DNA of 34,932 bases from Polaromonas sp. AER18D-145 (GTDB lineage Bacteria > Pseudomonadota > Gammaproteobacteria > Burkholderiales > Burkholderiaceae_C): contig NZ_NBZV01000048.1 in the NCBI RefSeq assembly GCF_002379095.1, forward strand, positions 1 to 34,932. Reading direction: 5' to 3'. Position numbers and translations under genes: made by a program. Below the pieces are notes generated by a model. It searched no databases. It saw nothing but the letters and a program-made list of their open reading frames with translations, and was not told the origin of the DNA. The number at the start of each line of letters is the position of its first letter. The first letter of the stretch is position 1. Of this stretch, positions 21,796 to 34,791 are shown in pieces.

Positions 21796-23273
21796 TTCTG
21801 AATGTCTCCAATACAAAGGTATTTGATTTCCACGTAGTCATCCATGCCGTGATGGGAGCCTTCGCGGCCCAGTCCGGACTGTTTGACACCTCCGAATGGT
21901 ACATGCTCGGTGGCCAGAACGCCCACATTGATGCCGACCATGCCGTATTCCAGGGCCTCGCTCACCCGGAAGATGCGGCCCACGTCGCGGCTGTAGAAGT
22001 AGCTCGCCAGGCCGAATTCGGTGTTGTTGGCCGCATCCACGGCCTCCTGTTCGGTCTTGAAGCGGAACACCGGGGCGAAGGGGCCGAAAGTTTCTTCCCG
22101 CGCGCACAGCATGTCGGGCGTGGCATTGGCCAGCACCGTGGGCTCGAAGAACTGGCCTTTCAGCTTCTTGCCGCCCACCAGCACCTTGCCACCCTTGGCG
22201 ACCGCATCGGCCACATGGCGCGCCACCTTCTCCACCGCCGCGTCCTCGATCAGCGGGCCCTGCGACACGCCGTCCTCGAAGCCGTTGCCTACCTTGACGG
22301 CGCGCACCTTGGCGGCGAATTTCTCCACGAACTCGTCGTACACGCTGTCCTGCACGTAGATGCGGTTGGCGCAGACGCAGGTCTGGCCGGCATTGCGGTA
22401 CTTGCTGGCCATGGCGCCTTCCACGGCCGAATCCACGTTGGCATCGTCGAACACGATGAAGGGCGCGTTGCCGCCGAGCTCCAGCGACATTTTCTTGACG
22501 GTGGGCGCGCTTTGCGCCATCAGGATGCGGCCCACTTCGGTCGAGCCGGTGAAGCTGATGTGGCGCACCACATCGCTGGCGCAGAGCACCTTGCCCACCG
22601 CGATGGAGTTGTCGCTGTCGGCCGTGATCATGTTGAGCACGCCCGCCGGAATGCCGGCGCGAATGGCCAGCTCGGCCGCGGCCAGCGCCGTCAGCGGGGT
22701 CAGCTCGGCCGGCTTGATGATGACCGGGCAGCCGGCGGCCAGGGCCGGGGCGACCTTGCGCGTGATCATGGCCAGCGGGAAGTTCCACGGCGTGATGGCG
22801 GCGCAGACGCCGATGGGCTGCTTGATCACCATCAGGCGGCGGTTGTTGTCGAACTGGGGCAGGGTCTCGCCGTTGACGCGCTTGGCCTCTTCGGCAAACC
22901 ACTCGACAAAACTCGCGCCGTAGGCCACTTCGCCCTTGGCTTCCGCAAAGGGTTTGCCTTGCTCGGCGGTCATGATGCGGCCCAGGTCCTCGACATTGGC
23001 CATGAGCAACTGGTACCACTTGAGCAAAATCGCGTGGCGCTCCTTGCCGGTCTTGCTGCGCCAGGCGGGCCAGGCCGCGTTGGCGGCGGCAATCGCGGCT
23101 TCCGCATCCTTGGCGCCGAGGTTGGCCACGTCGGCGAGTTTGAGGCCGGTGGCGGGGTCGTTCACATCAAAACGGGCCGTGCCCTTGACCCATTGGCCGT
23201 TGATCAGGGCGTCGGTCTTGAGCAGGCTGGGATCTTTCAGGAGGGACAGGGGTGAGGCAGTGGTTGAGTTCAT
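21792..23273 (-). CDS. gabD: Succinate-semialdehyde dehydrogenase (NADP+)
   Basis: A 493-residue aldehyde dehydrogenase that oxidises succinate semialdehyde to succinate, the last step of GABA breakdown. Family marks: GKPFAEAKGEVAYGASFVEW (a GabD-type stretch), ITPWNFPLAMITRKVAPALA, SFTGSTEVGRIL for cofactor binding, catalytic Glu in LELGGNAPFIVFDD and catalytic Cys in NAGQTCVCANRIYVQ (the CxC pair typical of GabD). The C terminus reads GVKQSGLGREGSHHGMDDYV. It directly follows gabT in the same direction with a 53-bp gap. The context of GABA aminotransferase and aminobutyraldehyde dehydrogenase makes the substrate call secure. Confidence 0.96.
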   Translation of the reverse strand: MNSTTASPLSLLKDPSLLKTDALINGQWVKGTARFDVNDPATGLKLADVANLGAKDAEAAIAAANAAWPAWRSKTGKERHAILLKWYQLLMANVEDLGRIMTAEQGKPFAEAKGEVAYGASFVEWFAEEAKRVNGETLPQFDNNRRLMVIKQPIGVCAAITPWNFPLAMITRKVAPALAAGCPVIIKPAELTPLTALAAAELAIRAGIPAGVLNMITADSDNSIAVGKVLCASDVVRHISFTGSTEVGRILMAQSAPTVKKMSLELGGNAPFIVFDDANVDSAVEGAMASKYRNAGQTCVCANRIYVQDSVYDEFVEKFAAKVRAVKVGNGFEDGVSQGPLIEDAAVEKVARHVADAVAKGGKVLVGGKKLKGQFFEPTVLANATPDMLCAREETFGPFAPVFRFKTEQEAVDAANNTEFGLASYFYSRDVGRIFRVSEALEYGMVGINVGVLATEHVPFGGVKQSGLGREGSHHGMDDYVEIKYLCIGDIQK

Positions 23274-23326
23274 GGCGGCAGATGAAAAGTTGTGGAAAGT
23301 CTGTGTTGGCCATTATCGTTGCAGGC

Positions 23327-24625
23327 CTAGGGGGCCAGGCAAGTGGTCAAAGCGGCTTCCAGCATCTGGAGGCCTTCATCCACCAATGCATCGCTCGCGG
23401 TCAACGGCACCAAAATCCGCACGACATTGCCGTAGGTTCCGCAGGACAGCAAAATCAGCCCTCGACGCGTGGCCTCCGCGCACAGGCGTTTGGTCAGGTC
23501 GGCATCGGGTTGGTGCACGTCGCCGTTCTTGCACAACTCAGTCGCCACCATGGCGCCCAAGCCGCGCACATCGGCGATGCAGGGGTGTTGGGCGGCCAGG
23601 GCTTGCAGGCGTGTGGTCAAGCGTGCGCCCAGGGTCCTGCTGCGCTCCAGCAGATTTTCTTTTTCAAACACCTTGAGCACGGCCAGTGCGGCGGCGCAAC
23701 CCAGGGGGCTGCCAGCATACGTACCGCCCAAGCCGCCGGGGGCTGGCGCGTCCATGACTTCGGCACGGCCCACCACCGCCGAGATGGGGAAGCCTCCTGC
23801 CATGGACTTGGCCATGGTGATCATGTCGGGTGCCACACCGCTTTGCTCCATGGCAAACCAGGTGCCGGTGCGGCCGGCACCGGTTTGTATTTCATCGGCA
23901 ATCATCAAAATGCCATGCTGATCGCAAAGCGCGCGCAGGCGTTGCAGAAATTCCGGCGAGGCCACATTGAAACCGCCTTCACCCTGCACCGGTTCCACAA
24001 TGATGGCGGCCACCCGGTTGGCCTCGATGTCGTTCTTGAAGATGCTCTCCACGGATGCGATGGCTTCGTCCACGCTCACGCCATGCAGCGCATTGGGAAA
24101 CTGGGCATGGAATATTTCCGCGGGGAACGGGCCAAAGCCGGTTTTGTAGGGCGCTACTTTTCCAGTCAGGCCCAGGGTGAGAAGGGTGCGCCCGTGGTAG
24201 CCGCTGGTAAACGCGATGACGCCGGAGCGCTGGGTGTAGGCGCGCGCGATTTTGATGGCATTTTCCACCGCCTCTGACCCCGAGCTCAGCAACAAGGTCT
24301 TCTTGTCAAAGTTGCCAGGCGCCAGTGCATTGATTCGTTCTGCCAACTCCACATAGGGCTCGTACGCCACCACCTGGAAGCAGGTGTGGGTGTAGTTGTC
24401 GAGTTGCGCCTTTACAGCGGCAATAATTTCAGGGTGACAGTGCCCCGTATTGAGCACTGCAATGCCACCCGCAAAGTCGATGTAGCGTCGGCCTTCCACG
24501 TCCCACACCTCGGCGTTTTCACCGCGTGCGATAAAAACTTCGTGGCTCTGGCCCACGCCCCGTGGTACAGCGGTTTTACGGCGGGCCATGAGGGCGGCGT
24601 TGGTTGGGGTGCTTGCAATGGTCAT
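23327..24625 (-). CDS. gabT: 4-aminobutyrate aminotransferase
   Basis: A 432-residue PLP-dependent class III aminotransferase converting GABA and 2-oxoglutarate to succinate semialdehyde and glutamate. It shows the N-terminal RRKTAVPRGVGQSHEVFIAR, the VWDVEGRRYIDFAGGIAVLN strand, LLLSSGSEAVENAIKIARAY for the PLP phosphate, the IADEIQTGAGRTG motif with the cofactor Asp, and the PLP-lysine in ITMAKSMAGGFP. I use ATG 24625, which begins the conserved MTIASTPTNAALMARRK; a longer frame from 24868 overlaps the upstream gene. It lies between patD and gabD. GabT-type enzymes can have some activity on other omega-amines, which matters because no dedicated putrescine aminotransferase gene is visible. 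Confidence 0.95.
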   Translation of the reverse strand: MTIASTPTNAALMARRKTAVPRGVGQSHEVFIARGENAEVWDVEGRRYIDFAGGIAVLNTGHCHPEIIAAVKAQLDNYTHTCFQVVAYEPYVELAERINALAPGNFDKKTLLLSSGSEAVENAIKIARAYTQRSGVIAFTSGYHGRTLLTLGLTGKVAPYKTGFGPFPAEIFHAQFPNALHGVSVDEAIASVESIFKNDIEANRVAAIIVEPVQGEGGFNVASPEFLQRLRALCDQHGILMIADEIQTGAGRTGTWFAMEQSGVAPDMITMAKSMAGGFPISAVVGRAEVMDAPAPGGLGGTYAGSPLGCAAALAVLKVFEKENLLERSRTLGARLTTRLQALAAQHPCIADVRGLGAMVATELCKNGDVHQPDADLTKRLCAEATRRGLILLSCGTYGNVVRILVPLTASDALVDEGLQMLEAALTTCLAP

Positions 24626-24666
24626 CGTGTGCTCTTTACTTGAGGAAGTGTCTCTTGGTGCGTGGG

Positions 24667-26112
24667 CTATGCGTTGTGTTTGACCATGACATGGCGCACG
24701 CAGCTGTAGTCTTCCAGCGCATACACCGACATGTCCTTGCCGTAGCCGGAGTGCTTCATGCCGCCGTGCGGCATTTCCGACACCAGCATGAAGTGGGTGT
24801 TGACCCAGGTGCAGCCGTACTGCAGCCGAGAAGCAATGTTCATGGCGCGGCCCACGTCGCTGGTCCACACCGAACTGGCCAGGCCGTATTCCGAATCATT
24901 GGCCCAGGCCACAGCCTGCTCTGCGTCCTTGACGCGTGTGATGGACACCACCGGGCCAAACACCTCGCTGCGCACAATCTCGTCGTCCTGCAAGGCACCG
25001 GCCACCACCGTGGGCTTGTAGAAAAAGCCCTCGGTGCCCCAGGCGCTGCCACCGGCGGTGATCTCCACATGGGGCAGTTGGCTGGCGCGGTCCACAAAGC
25101 TGGCCACGCGGTCGCGCTGGCGGGCCGAGATGAGCGGCCCCATCTCGACGCCGGGTTCCTGCTGCAGGCCCAACTGGATGCCAGACACCGCGCTGCTGAG
25201 GTCGGCCACCAGGCGCTCGTAAATCCTGGCGCTGGCGTAGACACGGCAGGCGGCGGTGCAGTCCTGCCCGGCGTTGTAATAGCCAAAAGTACGCAGGCCT
25301 TCGACCACGCTGGCAATGTCGGCATCGTCCAGCACGATGACCGGTGCCTTTCCGCCCAGTTCCAGGTGGGTGCGTTTGATGCCACGTGCGGCGGATTCCA
25401 TGATTTTGCTACCCGTGGATACATCGCCGGTGAGCGAGGCCATGCGGATACGCGGGTCGCGGATCAGCGGCGCGCCCACCGTGTCGCCCCGGCCACACAC
25501 GATGTTGACCACACCCGGGGGCAGGATGTTGGAGAGCAACTCGCCAAAGCGCAGGGTGGTGAGCGGCGTCATCTCCGAAGGCTTGAGCACCACGGTGTTA
25601 CCCATGGCAATGGCCGGGCCCAGTTTCCAGGCGGCCATCATCAGCGGGTAGTTCCACGGTGCAATGGACGCCACCACGCCCAGCGGGTCGCGTCGGATCA
25701 TGCTGGTGTGGCCCGCCAGGTACTCGCCGCCCAGGCTGCCGGACATGTTGCGGATGGCACCGGCAAAAAATCGGTACACATCGGCAATGGCCGGAATCTC
25801 GTCATTGCGGGCGGCGCTCAAGGGTTTGCCGCAGTTCAGGGACTCCAGCATGGCGAACTCGTCGCCGTGGGCCTCCACGGCATCGGCAATTTTCAGCAGG
25901 TAGGCGCTACGGTCCTTGGGGGTGAGTGCGGCCCAGGCCGGAAACGCGGCGTGGGCGGCGTCCACGGCCTGGCGCAACTGGTCCGCGCTGGCTTCGCGCA
26001 CTTCGCACAGCACTTCGCCGGTGGACGGATTGAGCACGTTTTCGGCCCGGCCTTCGCCGGTGACACTGGTGCCGTTGATCAGGAGTCGGGTGGGAAATCG
26101 TGTTGCAGCCAT
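24667..26112 (-). CDS. patD: Gamma-aminobutyraldehyde dehydrogenase
   Basis: A 481-residue aldehyde dehydrogenase very similar, as I recall it, to E. coli PatD (YdcW), which oxidises 4-aminobutyraldehyde from putrescine to GABA. Near-identical blocks are [71 protein letters not shown] (catalytic Glu), [20 protein letters not shown] (catalytic Cys) and [20 protein letters not shown]. The start ATG 26112 precedes the first beta strand ([15 protein letters not shown]); a longer frame from 26190 overlaps the permease gene. As in E. coli it lies directly downstream of a ydcSTUV-type transporter, which supports the assignment. Confidence 0.95.
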   Translation of the reverse strand: MAATRFPTRLLINGTSVTGEGRAENVLNPSTGEVLCEVREASADQLRQAVDAAHAAFPAWAALTPKDRSAYLLKIADAVEAHGDEFAMLESLNCGKPLSAARNDEIPAIADVYRFFAGAIRNMSGSLGGEYLAGHTSMIRRDPLGVVASIAPWNYPLMMAAWKLGPAIAMGNTVVLKPSEMTPLTTLRFGELLSNILPPGVVNIVCGRGDTVGAPLIRDPRIRMASLTGDVSTGSKIMESAARGIKRTHLELGGKAPVIVLDDADIASVVEGLRTFGYYNAGQDCTAACRVYASARIYERLVADLSSAVSGIQLGLQQEPGVEMGPLISARQRDRVASFVDRASQLPHVEITAGGSAWGTEGFFYKPTVVAGALQDDEIVRSEVFGPVVSITRVKDAEQAVAWANDSEYGLASSVWTSDVGRAMNIASRLQYGCTWVNTHFMLVSEMPHGGMKHSGYGKDMSVYALEDYSCVRHVMVKHNA

Positions 26113-26164
26113 GGTGGAGAGTCCAGAGGATTGAGGGTAATGGGATGCTTGGTTCAGCGGGCAA

Positions 26165-26980
26165 TCAACGGGCGTTGGGGCTGGCTTCACCGTCGCGGGT
26201 GAGGCGCCAGGCCAGCAGAATCAGCGGCATGGTGATGACCATGATGGCCAGCGCCACCACGTTGGTGATGGCGGCTTCGCGGGGGCGGCCCAGTTGCCCC
26301 ATGAGCCAGATGGGCAGGGTCTGGTTGGCCCCGGCGGTAAAGGTGGTGACGATCAGCTCGTCCACCGACAGCGCAAAGGCCAGAATGCCGCCGGCCAGGA
26401 GCGCGGTGCTGAGCTGGGGCAGGATGATGTAGCGCAGCGTGGTGAGCGTGTCGGCTCCCAGGTCCATGGAGGCTTCCCACAGGCGGTCGGGCAGGCGGCG
26501 CAGGCGGGCCACCACGTTGTTGTGCACGATGACCACGCAGAAGGTGGCGTGGCCAATCACAATGGTCCAGTAGCCGGGGTTCACTTCCATCATCTTGAAG
26601 GCTGACAGCAGCGCAATGCCGGTCACGATGCCGGGCAAGGCAATCGGCATGATCAGCATGGTGGTGAAGGCGTCCTTGCCAAAGAACCGGTCGCGGTTGA
26701 GGGCGGCAGCGGTCAGTGTGCCCAGCACCATGGCAATCACGGTGGCCATGGCAGCGACCGAGAGCGACAGGGCAATGGCTTCATGGATATCGGTGCGCTC
26801 CAGCGCGCGGTAAAACCAGCGCAGCGTCAGACTCTGGATGGGGAAGCTGTAGCCGCTGTCATCGCTGTTGAAGGCATACAGCGCGATGAACACCAGCGGC
26901 AGGTGCAAAAAAGCCAGCCCCGCATAGGCGGCCACCCGCAGCAGGCTGGGGCGACGCCAGGTTTTTGGCTTAGAGCGCAT
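26165..26980 (-). CDS. ydcV: Polyamine-type ABC transporter permease (YdcV/PotI-like)
   Basis: A 271-residue inner-membrane permease with six predicted membrane helices (for example [20 protein letters not shown], then [20 protein letters not shown]). The cytoplasmic EAA loop that docks the ATPase reads [20 protein letters not shown] (about residues 168-187), followed by [20 protein letters not shown]. It starts at ATG 26980, overlapping the end of the partner permease by 11 nt. Together with the neighbouring permease, ATPase and binding protein it forms an importer of the polyamine/opine/thiamine class; orthology to YdcV is supported by gene order. Confidence 0.94.
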   Translation of the reverse strand: MRSKPKTWRRPSLLRVAAYAGLAFLHLPLVFIALYAFNSDDSGYSFPIQSLTLRWFYRALERTDIHEAIALSLSVAAMATVIAMVLGTLTAAALNRDRFFGKDAFTTMLIMPIALPGIVTGIALLSAFKMMEVNPGYWTIVIGHATFCVVIVHNNVVARLRRLPDRLWEASMDLGADTLTTLRYIILPQLSTALLAGGILAFALSVDELIVTTFTAGANQTLPIWLMGQLGRPREAAITNVVALAIMVITMPLILLAWRLTRDGEASPNAR

Positions 26981-27872
26981 TGAATGCCCCCAGTCGGCGT
27001 GCCATCGCCAGGTAAATGGTGATCAACACGATGGGGACGCAGGTAAACGCCGCGGCCATGGGAATGTTGCCAATGGTGCCTTGCATGGTGTAGACCATGT
27101 TGCCGATGTACAGGCCGGGCGGCCCCACCAATTGCGGAATGATGTAGTCGCCTAAAGTGAGCGAAAAGGTAAAGATCGAGCCCGCCACCACCCCCGGGAA
27201 GGCGAGCGGCCACAGCACATGGCGAAAGGTCTGCAACGGCCGGGCGCCCAAATCCCCCGAGGCCAGCAACAGATTGGCCGGCACGCGCTCGATGGCGGCC
27301 TGGATCGGCAGCACCATGAAGGGCAGCCAGATGTAGGTGAACACCAGAAAGCGCCCCAGGTTGGAGGTGGCCAGCGTGTCGCCACCAATCACCGGGAGTT
27401 GCAGCACTGCCTGTAGCGCGCCGCGCCAACCCAGCGCGTCCAGCAGCCAGTAAATCACGCCGCCTTGCGCCAGCAACACGGTCCAGGCATAGGCCTTGAC
27501 GATGTAGCTGGCCCACATGGGCAGCATCACGCCAACAAAGAAAAAGCCTTTTTCTGCCGGGCTGGCATGGTGGGCCATGTAATAGGCCATGGGGAAGCCG
27601 ATAAGCACGGTGCCCAGGGTGACCGCGATGGCCATGCCCAGGGTGCGCAGCACGATGTCCAGGTTGGCGGGCACCATGAGGCTCTCGAAATTGGCCGTGG
27701 TGAATTCAGCCACCACCGACATGCTCATGTCGTCAAAGGTAAAGACGCTCTGGCTCAGCAGGGTGAGCAGCGAGCCCACGTACACCACGCCAAACCACAG
27801 CAGGGGCGGGGTCAGGATCAACAGCAGCGTGAGTGTGCGCCGCTGGTAAAAAAAGTTGGAGAGTGCGCGCAT
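26970..27872 (-). CDS. ydcU: Polyamine-type ABC transporter permease (YdcU/PotH-like)
   Basis: A 300-residue inner-membrane permease. The first helix is [21 protein letters not shown] periplasmic loop follows (about 45-80), then five further helices including [20 protein letters not shown]. The EAA coupling loop reads [20 protein letters not shown] (about 206-225), followed by [20 protein letters not shown] and [10 protein letters not shown]. It pairs with the YdcV-like permease to form the membrane channel. It begins 10 bp after the ATPase gene and overlaps the next gene by 11 nt, consistent with tight coupling of subunit synthesis. Confidence 0.94.
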   Translation of the reverse strand: MRALSNFFYQRRTLTLLLILTPPLLWFGVVYVGSLLTLLSQSVFTFDDMSMSVVAEFTTANFESLMVPANLDIVLRTLGMAIAVTLGTVLIGFPMAYYMAHHASPAEKGFFFVGVMLPMWASYIVKAYAWTVLLAQGGVIYWLLDALGWRGALQAVLQLPVIGGDTLATSNLGRFLVFTYIWLPFMVLPIQAAIERVPANLLLASGDLGARPLQTFRHVLWPLAFPGVVAGSIFTFSLTLGDYIIPQLVGPPGLYIGNMVYTMQGTIGNIPMAAAFTCVPIVLITIYLAMARRLGAFNAL

Positions 27873-27882
27873 GGCAGGGGCC

Positions 27883-28908
27883 TCAGACGTCCAGCATCAC
27901 CATGTGCTGCTGCGACCAGCTCAGGGCCACGCGTTGGCCTGCCTGGGTATGGGCTGCGAGGGTGGACGCGGCTTCGCTCTCTGCCTGCATGGCGGTCAGC
28001 GTCTGGTTGCCTACCCGCACTTCCAGGCGCTGGCTGGCCCCCAGGAACTGGATGGCCAGCACTTCGCCTTCGACCTGCAGCAGTCCCTCTTTGGCGCTGC
28101 CGCCGGGCGCGACCACGGCGATGTTTTCCTGGCGCACGGCAAAGGCCTGCGCCCGTCCGGTGATGGTCTGCGCCAGTGCCGTGTCGATCACGTTGGAGCT
28201 GCCCACAAAGTCCGCCACAAAGCGGGTGCGGGGCTGGTGGTACAGCGCACGTGGCGAGGCTATTTGTTCAATCCTGCCGTGGTTGAAAACGGCAATGCGG
28301 TCCGACATGGACAGGGCCTCTCCCTGGTCGTGCGTGACATACACAAAGGTAATGCCCAGCTTGCGGTGCAGCACTTTCAGCTCCACCTGCATTTGCTCGC
28401 GCAGCTTCATGTCCAGTGCGCCCAGGGGTTCGTCCAGCAGCAAAATACGGGGCCGGTTGACCAGTGCGCGGGCCAAGGCCACACGCTGGCGCTGACCGCC
28501 GGAGAGTTGGGCCGGCGTGCGCTCGGCGTGGTCGGGCAGGGCGACCATGGCCAAGGCGTCAAGCGCCTTGGCATGGCGCTCGGCCTTGCCCACTTTTTTG
28601 ACCATCAGTCCGTAGGCCACGTTGTCCAGCACACTCATGTGCGGAAACAGGGCGTAGTCCTGAAAGACCGTGTTCACATCGCGCTCATAAGGCGGTGTGC
28701 CAGAAGCCTCTTTGCCCATCAAGGTCAGGCTGCCGCTGGTGGGCTGCTCAAAGCCCGCCATCAGCCGCAGCGAGGTGGTTTTCCCCGAGCCCGACGGCCC
28801 CAGCATGGAAAAAAACTCGCCTTCTTCCACGGTGAAGCTCACGCTGTCCAGCGCTTTGACTTCACCGTAGTGCCGGGATACTTGTTGAAACTCGATGGCT
28901 ACTGGCAT
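27883..28908 (-). CDS. ydcT: Polyamine-type ABC transporter ATPase (YdcT/PotA-like)
   Basis: A 341-residue ATP-binding subunit. Walker A is [16 protein letters not shown] (about residues 36-51), the Q-loop is in [15 protein letters not shown], the ABC signature is [15 protein letters not shown], Walker B is [17 protein letters not shown], and the switch His is in [18 protein letters not shown]-terminal TOBE domain (about 270-340) is present, typical of PotA/YdcT-class ATPases. The start is ATG 28908 ([15 protein letters not shown]); an upstream in-frame ATG at 28986 lies within the binding-protein gene. It powers import through the two permeases immediately downstream. Confidence 0.95.
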   Translation of the reverse strand: MPVAIEFQQVSRHYGEVKALDSVSFTVEEGEFFSMLGPSGSGKTTSLRLMAGFEQPTSGSLTLMGKEASGTPPYERDVNTVFQDYALFPHMSVLDNVAYGLMVKKVGKAERHAKALDALAMVALPDHAERTPAQLSGGQRQRVALARALVNRPRILLLDEPLGALDMKLREQMQVELKVLHRKLGITFVYVTHDQGEALSMSDRIAVFNHGRIEQIASPRALYHQPRTRFVADFVGSSNVIDTALAQTITGRAQAFAVRQENIAVVAPGGSAKEGLLQVEGEVLAIQFLGASQRLEVRVGNQTLTAMQAESEAASTLAAHTQAGQRVALSWSQQHMVMLDV

Positions 28909-28930
28909 ACACACCTTCAGATTTTGCGGA

Positions 28931-30082
28931 TCAACGGCCGCCCATGATGGCGATGTAGTCCATCGCCCACTTGGCATAAGGAACACAGGTGCCCTGGGTG
29001 GTGCACTTGGCTTGCGGGGTCTTCCAGAACTTGATCTTGTTCAGGTCGTCAAAGCCATTGATCTTGCAGAAGTCGCTGCCACCAGGTGCCTTGGCCTTGC
29101 AGGCCGCGGGTGTCACCGGCACAGTGCCAAACCACTCGGCCAAGGGGGCCTGCAGCTTGTCGCTGAGTTGATGCTCCATCCACTTGTAAGCGCAGTTCAC
29201 GTTCTTGGCGTTGGTGTGCAGCATGGTGGTGTCGGCCCAGCCAGTGGCGCCTTCCTTGGGGATGACCGAGGCAATCGGCTTCTTCTCGCCTTTCAGTGAA
29301 TTGACCATGAAGCCCCAGGAGCCGGAAGCGACGATGCCTTCGTTTTTGAAGTCATTCATCTGCACCGTGGCATCGTGCCAGTAGCGGTGAGTCAATTTCT
29401 TCTGGGCCCGCAGCAGGTCCAGAACCGCAGCGTATTGTTTTTCATTCAGCTCATAGGGATCCTTGATGCCCAGCGCCGGGTTCTTTGTCATGAGGTACAG
29501 CGCTGCATCGGCAATGTAGATGGCTCCGTCAAAGGCCTGTACGCGGCCTTTGTTGGACTTGCCATCGGGCAGGGTTTGTTCTTCAAACACGACACCCCAG
29601 GAATCGGGTGCCTTTTTGAACACATCGGTGTTGTACATGAGTACGTTGGGGCCCGACTGGTAGGGCACGCCGTAGTGCTTTCCATCAATGGTGTGCCAGG
29701 AAGCGTTTTGAAGGCGCGGGTCCACGTTCTTGTAGCTGGGAACCAGGCCCACGTTGACTTCCTGCACCAATTTGGAGGCGATCAGGCGTCCGCTGGCATC
29801 GCCCGAGGCAGTGACCAGGTCGTAGCCACCGGCTTTCATCAGAGACACCATTTCATCCGAAGTGGCCGCAGTCTTGACGTTGACTTTGCAGCCGGATGTC
29901 TTTTCGAATTCGGTGGTCCAGTCGTATTCCTTGACGGTTGCACCACGCTCTATATATCCCGCCCAGGCAATGATGTTGAGTTGCCCTTCACCCTTGCCAA
30001 GGGATGAGGGTGGACTGGCGAAGCTGGAAGCGGCGGCGGCTACCGCCAGCAAACCGGTGAGTAATGCGCGGGCTTGTGACAT
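28931..30082 (-). CDS. ydcS: Periplasmic polyamine/GABA-type substrate-binding protein (YdcS-like)
   Basis: A 383-residue solute-binding protein with a signal peptide ([20 protein letters not shown], cleaved around SFA-SPP). The mature protein matches E. coli YdcS over most of its length as I recall it: INIIAW-type start ([20 protein letters not shown]), [78 protein letters not shown] and the C-terminal DYIAIMGGR. The binding-cleft residues of the PotD/PotF class are plausible but I did not map them. AGGAG sits 7 nt before the ATG at 30082. It is the first gene of the transporter-catabolic operon and is divergent from the LysR gene. Putrescine is the likely ligand, with GABA or related amines possible. 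Confidence 0.94.
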   Translation of the reverse strand: MSQARALLTGLLAVAAAASSFASPPSSLGKGEGQLNIIAWAGYIERGATVKEYDWTTEFEKTSGCKVNVKTAATSDEMVSLMKAGGYDLVTASGDASGRLIASKLVQEVNVGLVPSYKNVDPRLQNASWHTIDGKHYGVPYQSGPNVLMYNTDVFKKAPDSWGVVFEEQTLPDGKSNKGRVQAFDGAIYIADAALYLMTKNPALGIKDPYELNEKQYAAVLDLLRAQKKLTHRYWHDATVQMNDFKNEGIVASGSWGFMVNSLKGEKKPIASVIPKEGATGWADTTMLHTNAKNVNCAYKWMEHQLSDKLQAPLAEWFGTVPVTPAACKAKAPGGSDFCKINGFDDLNKIKFWKTPQAKCTTQGTCVPYAKWAMDYIAIMGGR

Positions 30083-30314
30083 AAAGAGGCTCCTGACGTG
30101 GGTTGTTGTGGCCAGCGTTTGCGGGCCTGCTGGCATCTTAGGGAGAGCGATAGGCTTGATCCATACGCGCATGGCAATACAATCCATCGGAAAAACAGAA
30201 ACCTTGCACCAAATAGCATTTGTTTAATGGTTAACCCTGGGTTTTGAAAAGGTGCATTGCCGGGTTCACCCGCTAAATGGGCCAAAAAGGTGCCTGAAAT
30301 CACGAAATGGCGAT
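30083..30314. promoter_or_regulatory. Divergent control region between ydcS operon and LysR gene
   Basis: The 232-bp gap between divergent starts should carry both promoters and the LysR operator. Dyads visible are CAAATAGCATTTG (30210-30222), GGTTAACC (30229-30236) and AACCC-T-GGGTT (30233-30243). They cluster 70-105 bp before the LysR start, a normal spot for a LysR-type binding site. Which one is used cannot be told from sequence alone. Confidence 0.5.
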
Positions 30315-31244
30315 ATGAGTACATCTTTTAAGAGCATTCGGTATTTCATAGCGGTCGCGGAATCGGGTTCCATCTCGGCGGCAATCCATGAGTTGGGTGT
30401 GTCGCAATCGGTGGTGTCGGCGGCCATTGCCCAGATCGAGGCCGATTTGGGTACCTTGTTGTTTGAGCGCCGGGCCCGTGGCATGGCCCTGACCCATGCG
30501 GGCCACCAGTTTTTGCGGCATGCCCACCAGATTGAAGTGGCCATGCGCAATGCGCGCGACGCGCTGGCCTCGCGCCCCCATACCGTCACAGGCAGCCTCA
30601 ACATTGGCGTCACCAGCCTGATGGTGGGGTACTACCTGCCGTTTTTGCTGGACCGGTTTCGCCGGGTATTTCCGCGGATCCAGGTTCAAATCACTGAAGA
30701 CCGGCGTGACTATCTGGAGCATTTGCTGATCAATGGTGAGTTGGACGTGGCCTTGATCGTTGTGTCACAACTGCAGAATTACCGTGCACTGGAGACCGAG
30801 ACCGTTCTTCGCTCGGGCTGGCGCGTTTGGTGTCCGGTCAACCACCGCTTGGCGAGCGAGGAAAGAATTGAGGCCAGGGAGCTCGCCGAGCAGTCACTGA
30901 TACTGTTGCAGGCAGACGAGTTGGGCGACACGGCTACCGCGCTGTGGAACGCCGGGGGATCCGACCCCAACATACTGATCCGCACCTCTTCTGTGGAAGC
31001 GGTGCGCAGTCTGGTGGCCACGGGTGCCGGGTGTTCAGTGCTTCCGGACATGTTGTACCGCCCCTGGTCTCTGGAAGGTGATCGCATTGAAGCAAGGACC
31101 CTGGCGTACCCGATGCCGCACCTGGAGGTAGGCCTTGCCTGGCGCAAAGGGGCGGTGTTGCCTGAGTCCCTGAGTAATTTTCTGACCGCCGTGCGTCCCA
31201 CGCTCGATGGAAACCTGTCGGCAACCGGCGGGCACCTGCGCTGA
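30315..31244 (+). CDS. LysR-family transcriptional regulator
   Basis: A 309-residue regulator. Residues 1-60 are the winged helix-turn-helix (SIRYFIAVAESGSISAAIHE, then LGVSQSVVSAAIAQIEADLG, then TLLFERRARGMALTHAG). Residues about 90-295 are the periplasmic-binding-like effector domain (TGSLNIGVTSLMVGYYLPFL, later GAGCSVLPDMLYRPWSLEGD). I chose ATG 30315 because it fits the domain start; the frame extends upstream to 30252 with non-conserved sequence. It is divergent from the polyamine/GABA operon and is the natural candidate regulator of it, responding to a pathway amine or GABA. That assignment is by context. Confidence 0.93.
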   Translation: MSTSFKSIRYFIAVAESGSISAAIHELGVSQSVVSAAIAQIEADLGTLLFERRARGMALTHAGHQFLRHAHQIEVAMRNARDALASRPHTVTGSLNIGVTSLMVGYYLPFLLDRFRRVFPRIQVQITEDRRDYLEHLLINGELDVALIVVSQLQNYRALETETVLRSGWRVWCPVNHRLASEERIEARELAEQSLILLQADELGDTATALWNAGGSDPNILIRTSSVEAVRSLVATGAGCSVLPDMLYRPWSLEGDRIEARTLAYPMPHLEVGLAWRKGAVLPESLSNFLTAVRPTLDGNLSATGGHLR

Positions 31245-31331
31245 TGCCGGGCGATAATGCACAGTTGGCCTGCTGTGCTTTGCGCAGTCTAGCCGAGAAC
31301 GCCCCTATTTCTGCCCAACGATCAATCTGTC

Positions 31332-34172
<2,841 letters not shown>

Positions 34173-34221
34173 GCCGCCGGCGCCAGCTGAATTACCAGCG
34201 TCTCAACGAACGTCAGAATGC

Positions 34222-34256
34222 AAAAAGGGGCGGCCAGTGGCCGCCCCTTTTTTTTT
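34222..34256. terminator. Bidirectional intrinsic terminator (alaS / ridA)
   Basis: A perfect 9-bp stem, GGGGCGGCC (34227-34235) / GGCCGCCCC (34239-34247), with loop AGT, is flanked by A5 on the left and T9 on the right. It serves both alaS (plus) and the convergent ridA-family gene (minus). Confidence 0.95.
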
Positions 34257-34273
34257 GTTGTCGGCCTGTCAGG

Positions 34274-34744
34274 TCAGGCGACTTCGGCGATCAGCTCGAT
34301 CTCGACGCAGGCGCCCATGGGGATTTGTGCGACACCAAAAGCGCTGCGCGCATGGCTGCCGGCAGGACCGAACACCTCGCCCAGCAGTTCACTGGCGCCG
34401 TTGGTCACCAGGTGCTGCTCGGTGAAGTCGCCGGTCGAGTTGACCAGGCTCATCACCTTGACGATGCGCGTGATCTTGCCGAGGTCACCGACGGCCGCCT
34501 GCAGCGTGCCCATCAGGTCGATCGCAATGGCGCGTGCCGCGGCCTTGCCTTCCTCGGTGCCCATGGTCTTGCCGAGCTGGCCGACCCAGGCTTTGCCTTC
34601 TTTTTTGGCAATGTGGCCGGAGAGGAAAACCAGCTTGCCGGTCTGCACAAAAGGCACGTAGGCCGCTGCCGGCGTGGAGACCGGTGGCAGGGTGATGCCC
34701 AGGGTTTTCAGCTTGTCGTAGATGGGGCCGGTGGGTTGGGTCAT
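34274..34744 (-). CDS. RidA (YjgF/YER057c/UK114) family protein
   Basis: A 156-residue protein of the Rid superfamily, whose RidA members hydrolyse reactive enamines/imines released by PLP enzymes. It shows VQTGKLVFLSGHIAKKEGKA for the central strand, AAARAIAIDLMGTLQAAVGD for the helix, VKVMSLVNSTGDFTEQHLVT, and the C-terminal HARSAFGVAQIPMGACVEIE. The Arg in ARS corresponds to the RidA carboxylate-binding Arg105 of E. coli, so deaminase activity is possible. It is longer than canonical RidA (about 128 aa), fitting the YjgF-like subgroup of about 155 aa. CAGGAG precedes the ATG at 34744. An IS30-family element begins just upstream and may have altered its promoter. Confidence 0.92.
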   Translation of the reverse strand: MTQPTGPIYDKLKTLGITLPPVSTPAAAYVPFVQTGKLVFLSGHIAKKEGKAWVGQLGKTMGTEEGKAAARAIAIDLMGTLQAAVGDLGKITRIVKVMSLVNSTGDFTEQHLVTNGASELLGEVFGPAGSHARSAFGVAQIPMGACVEIELIAEVA

Positions 34745-34791
34745 GAAACGCTCCTGAAAGAGGGTGGGTCGAAAAAAAATGAACGGGCGGA

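Noticed and set aside
21849..23255. 468-codon plus-strand frame across gabD
   Set aside because: Antisense shadow with unnatural Ala/Gly/His/Arg composition; gabD on the minus strand is unambiguous.
24604..26202. 532-codon plus-strand frame across patD
   Set aside because: Antisense shadow; the PatD reading is near-identical to known enzymes over long blocks.
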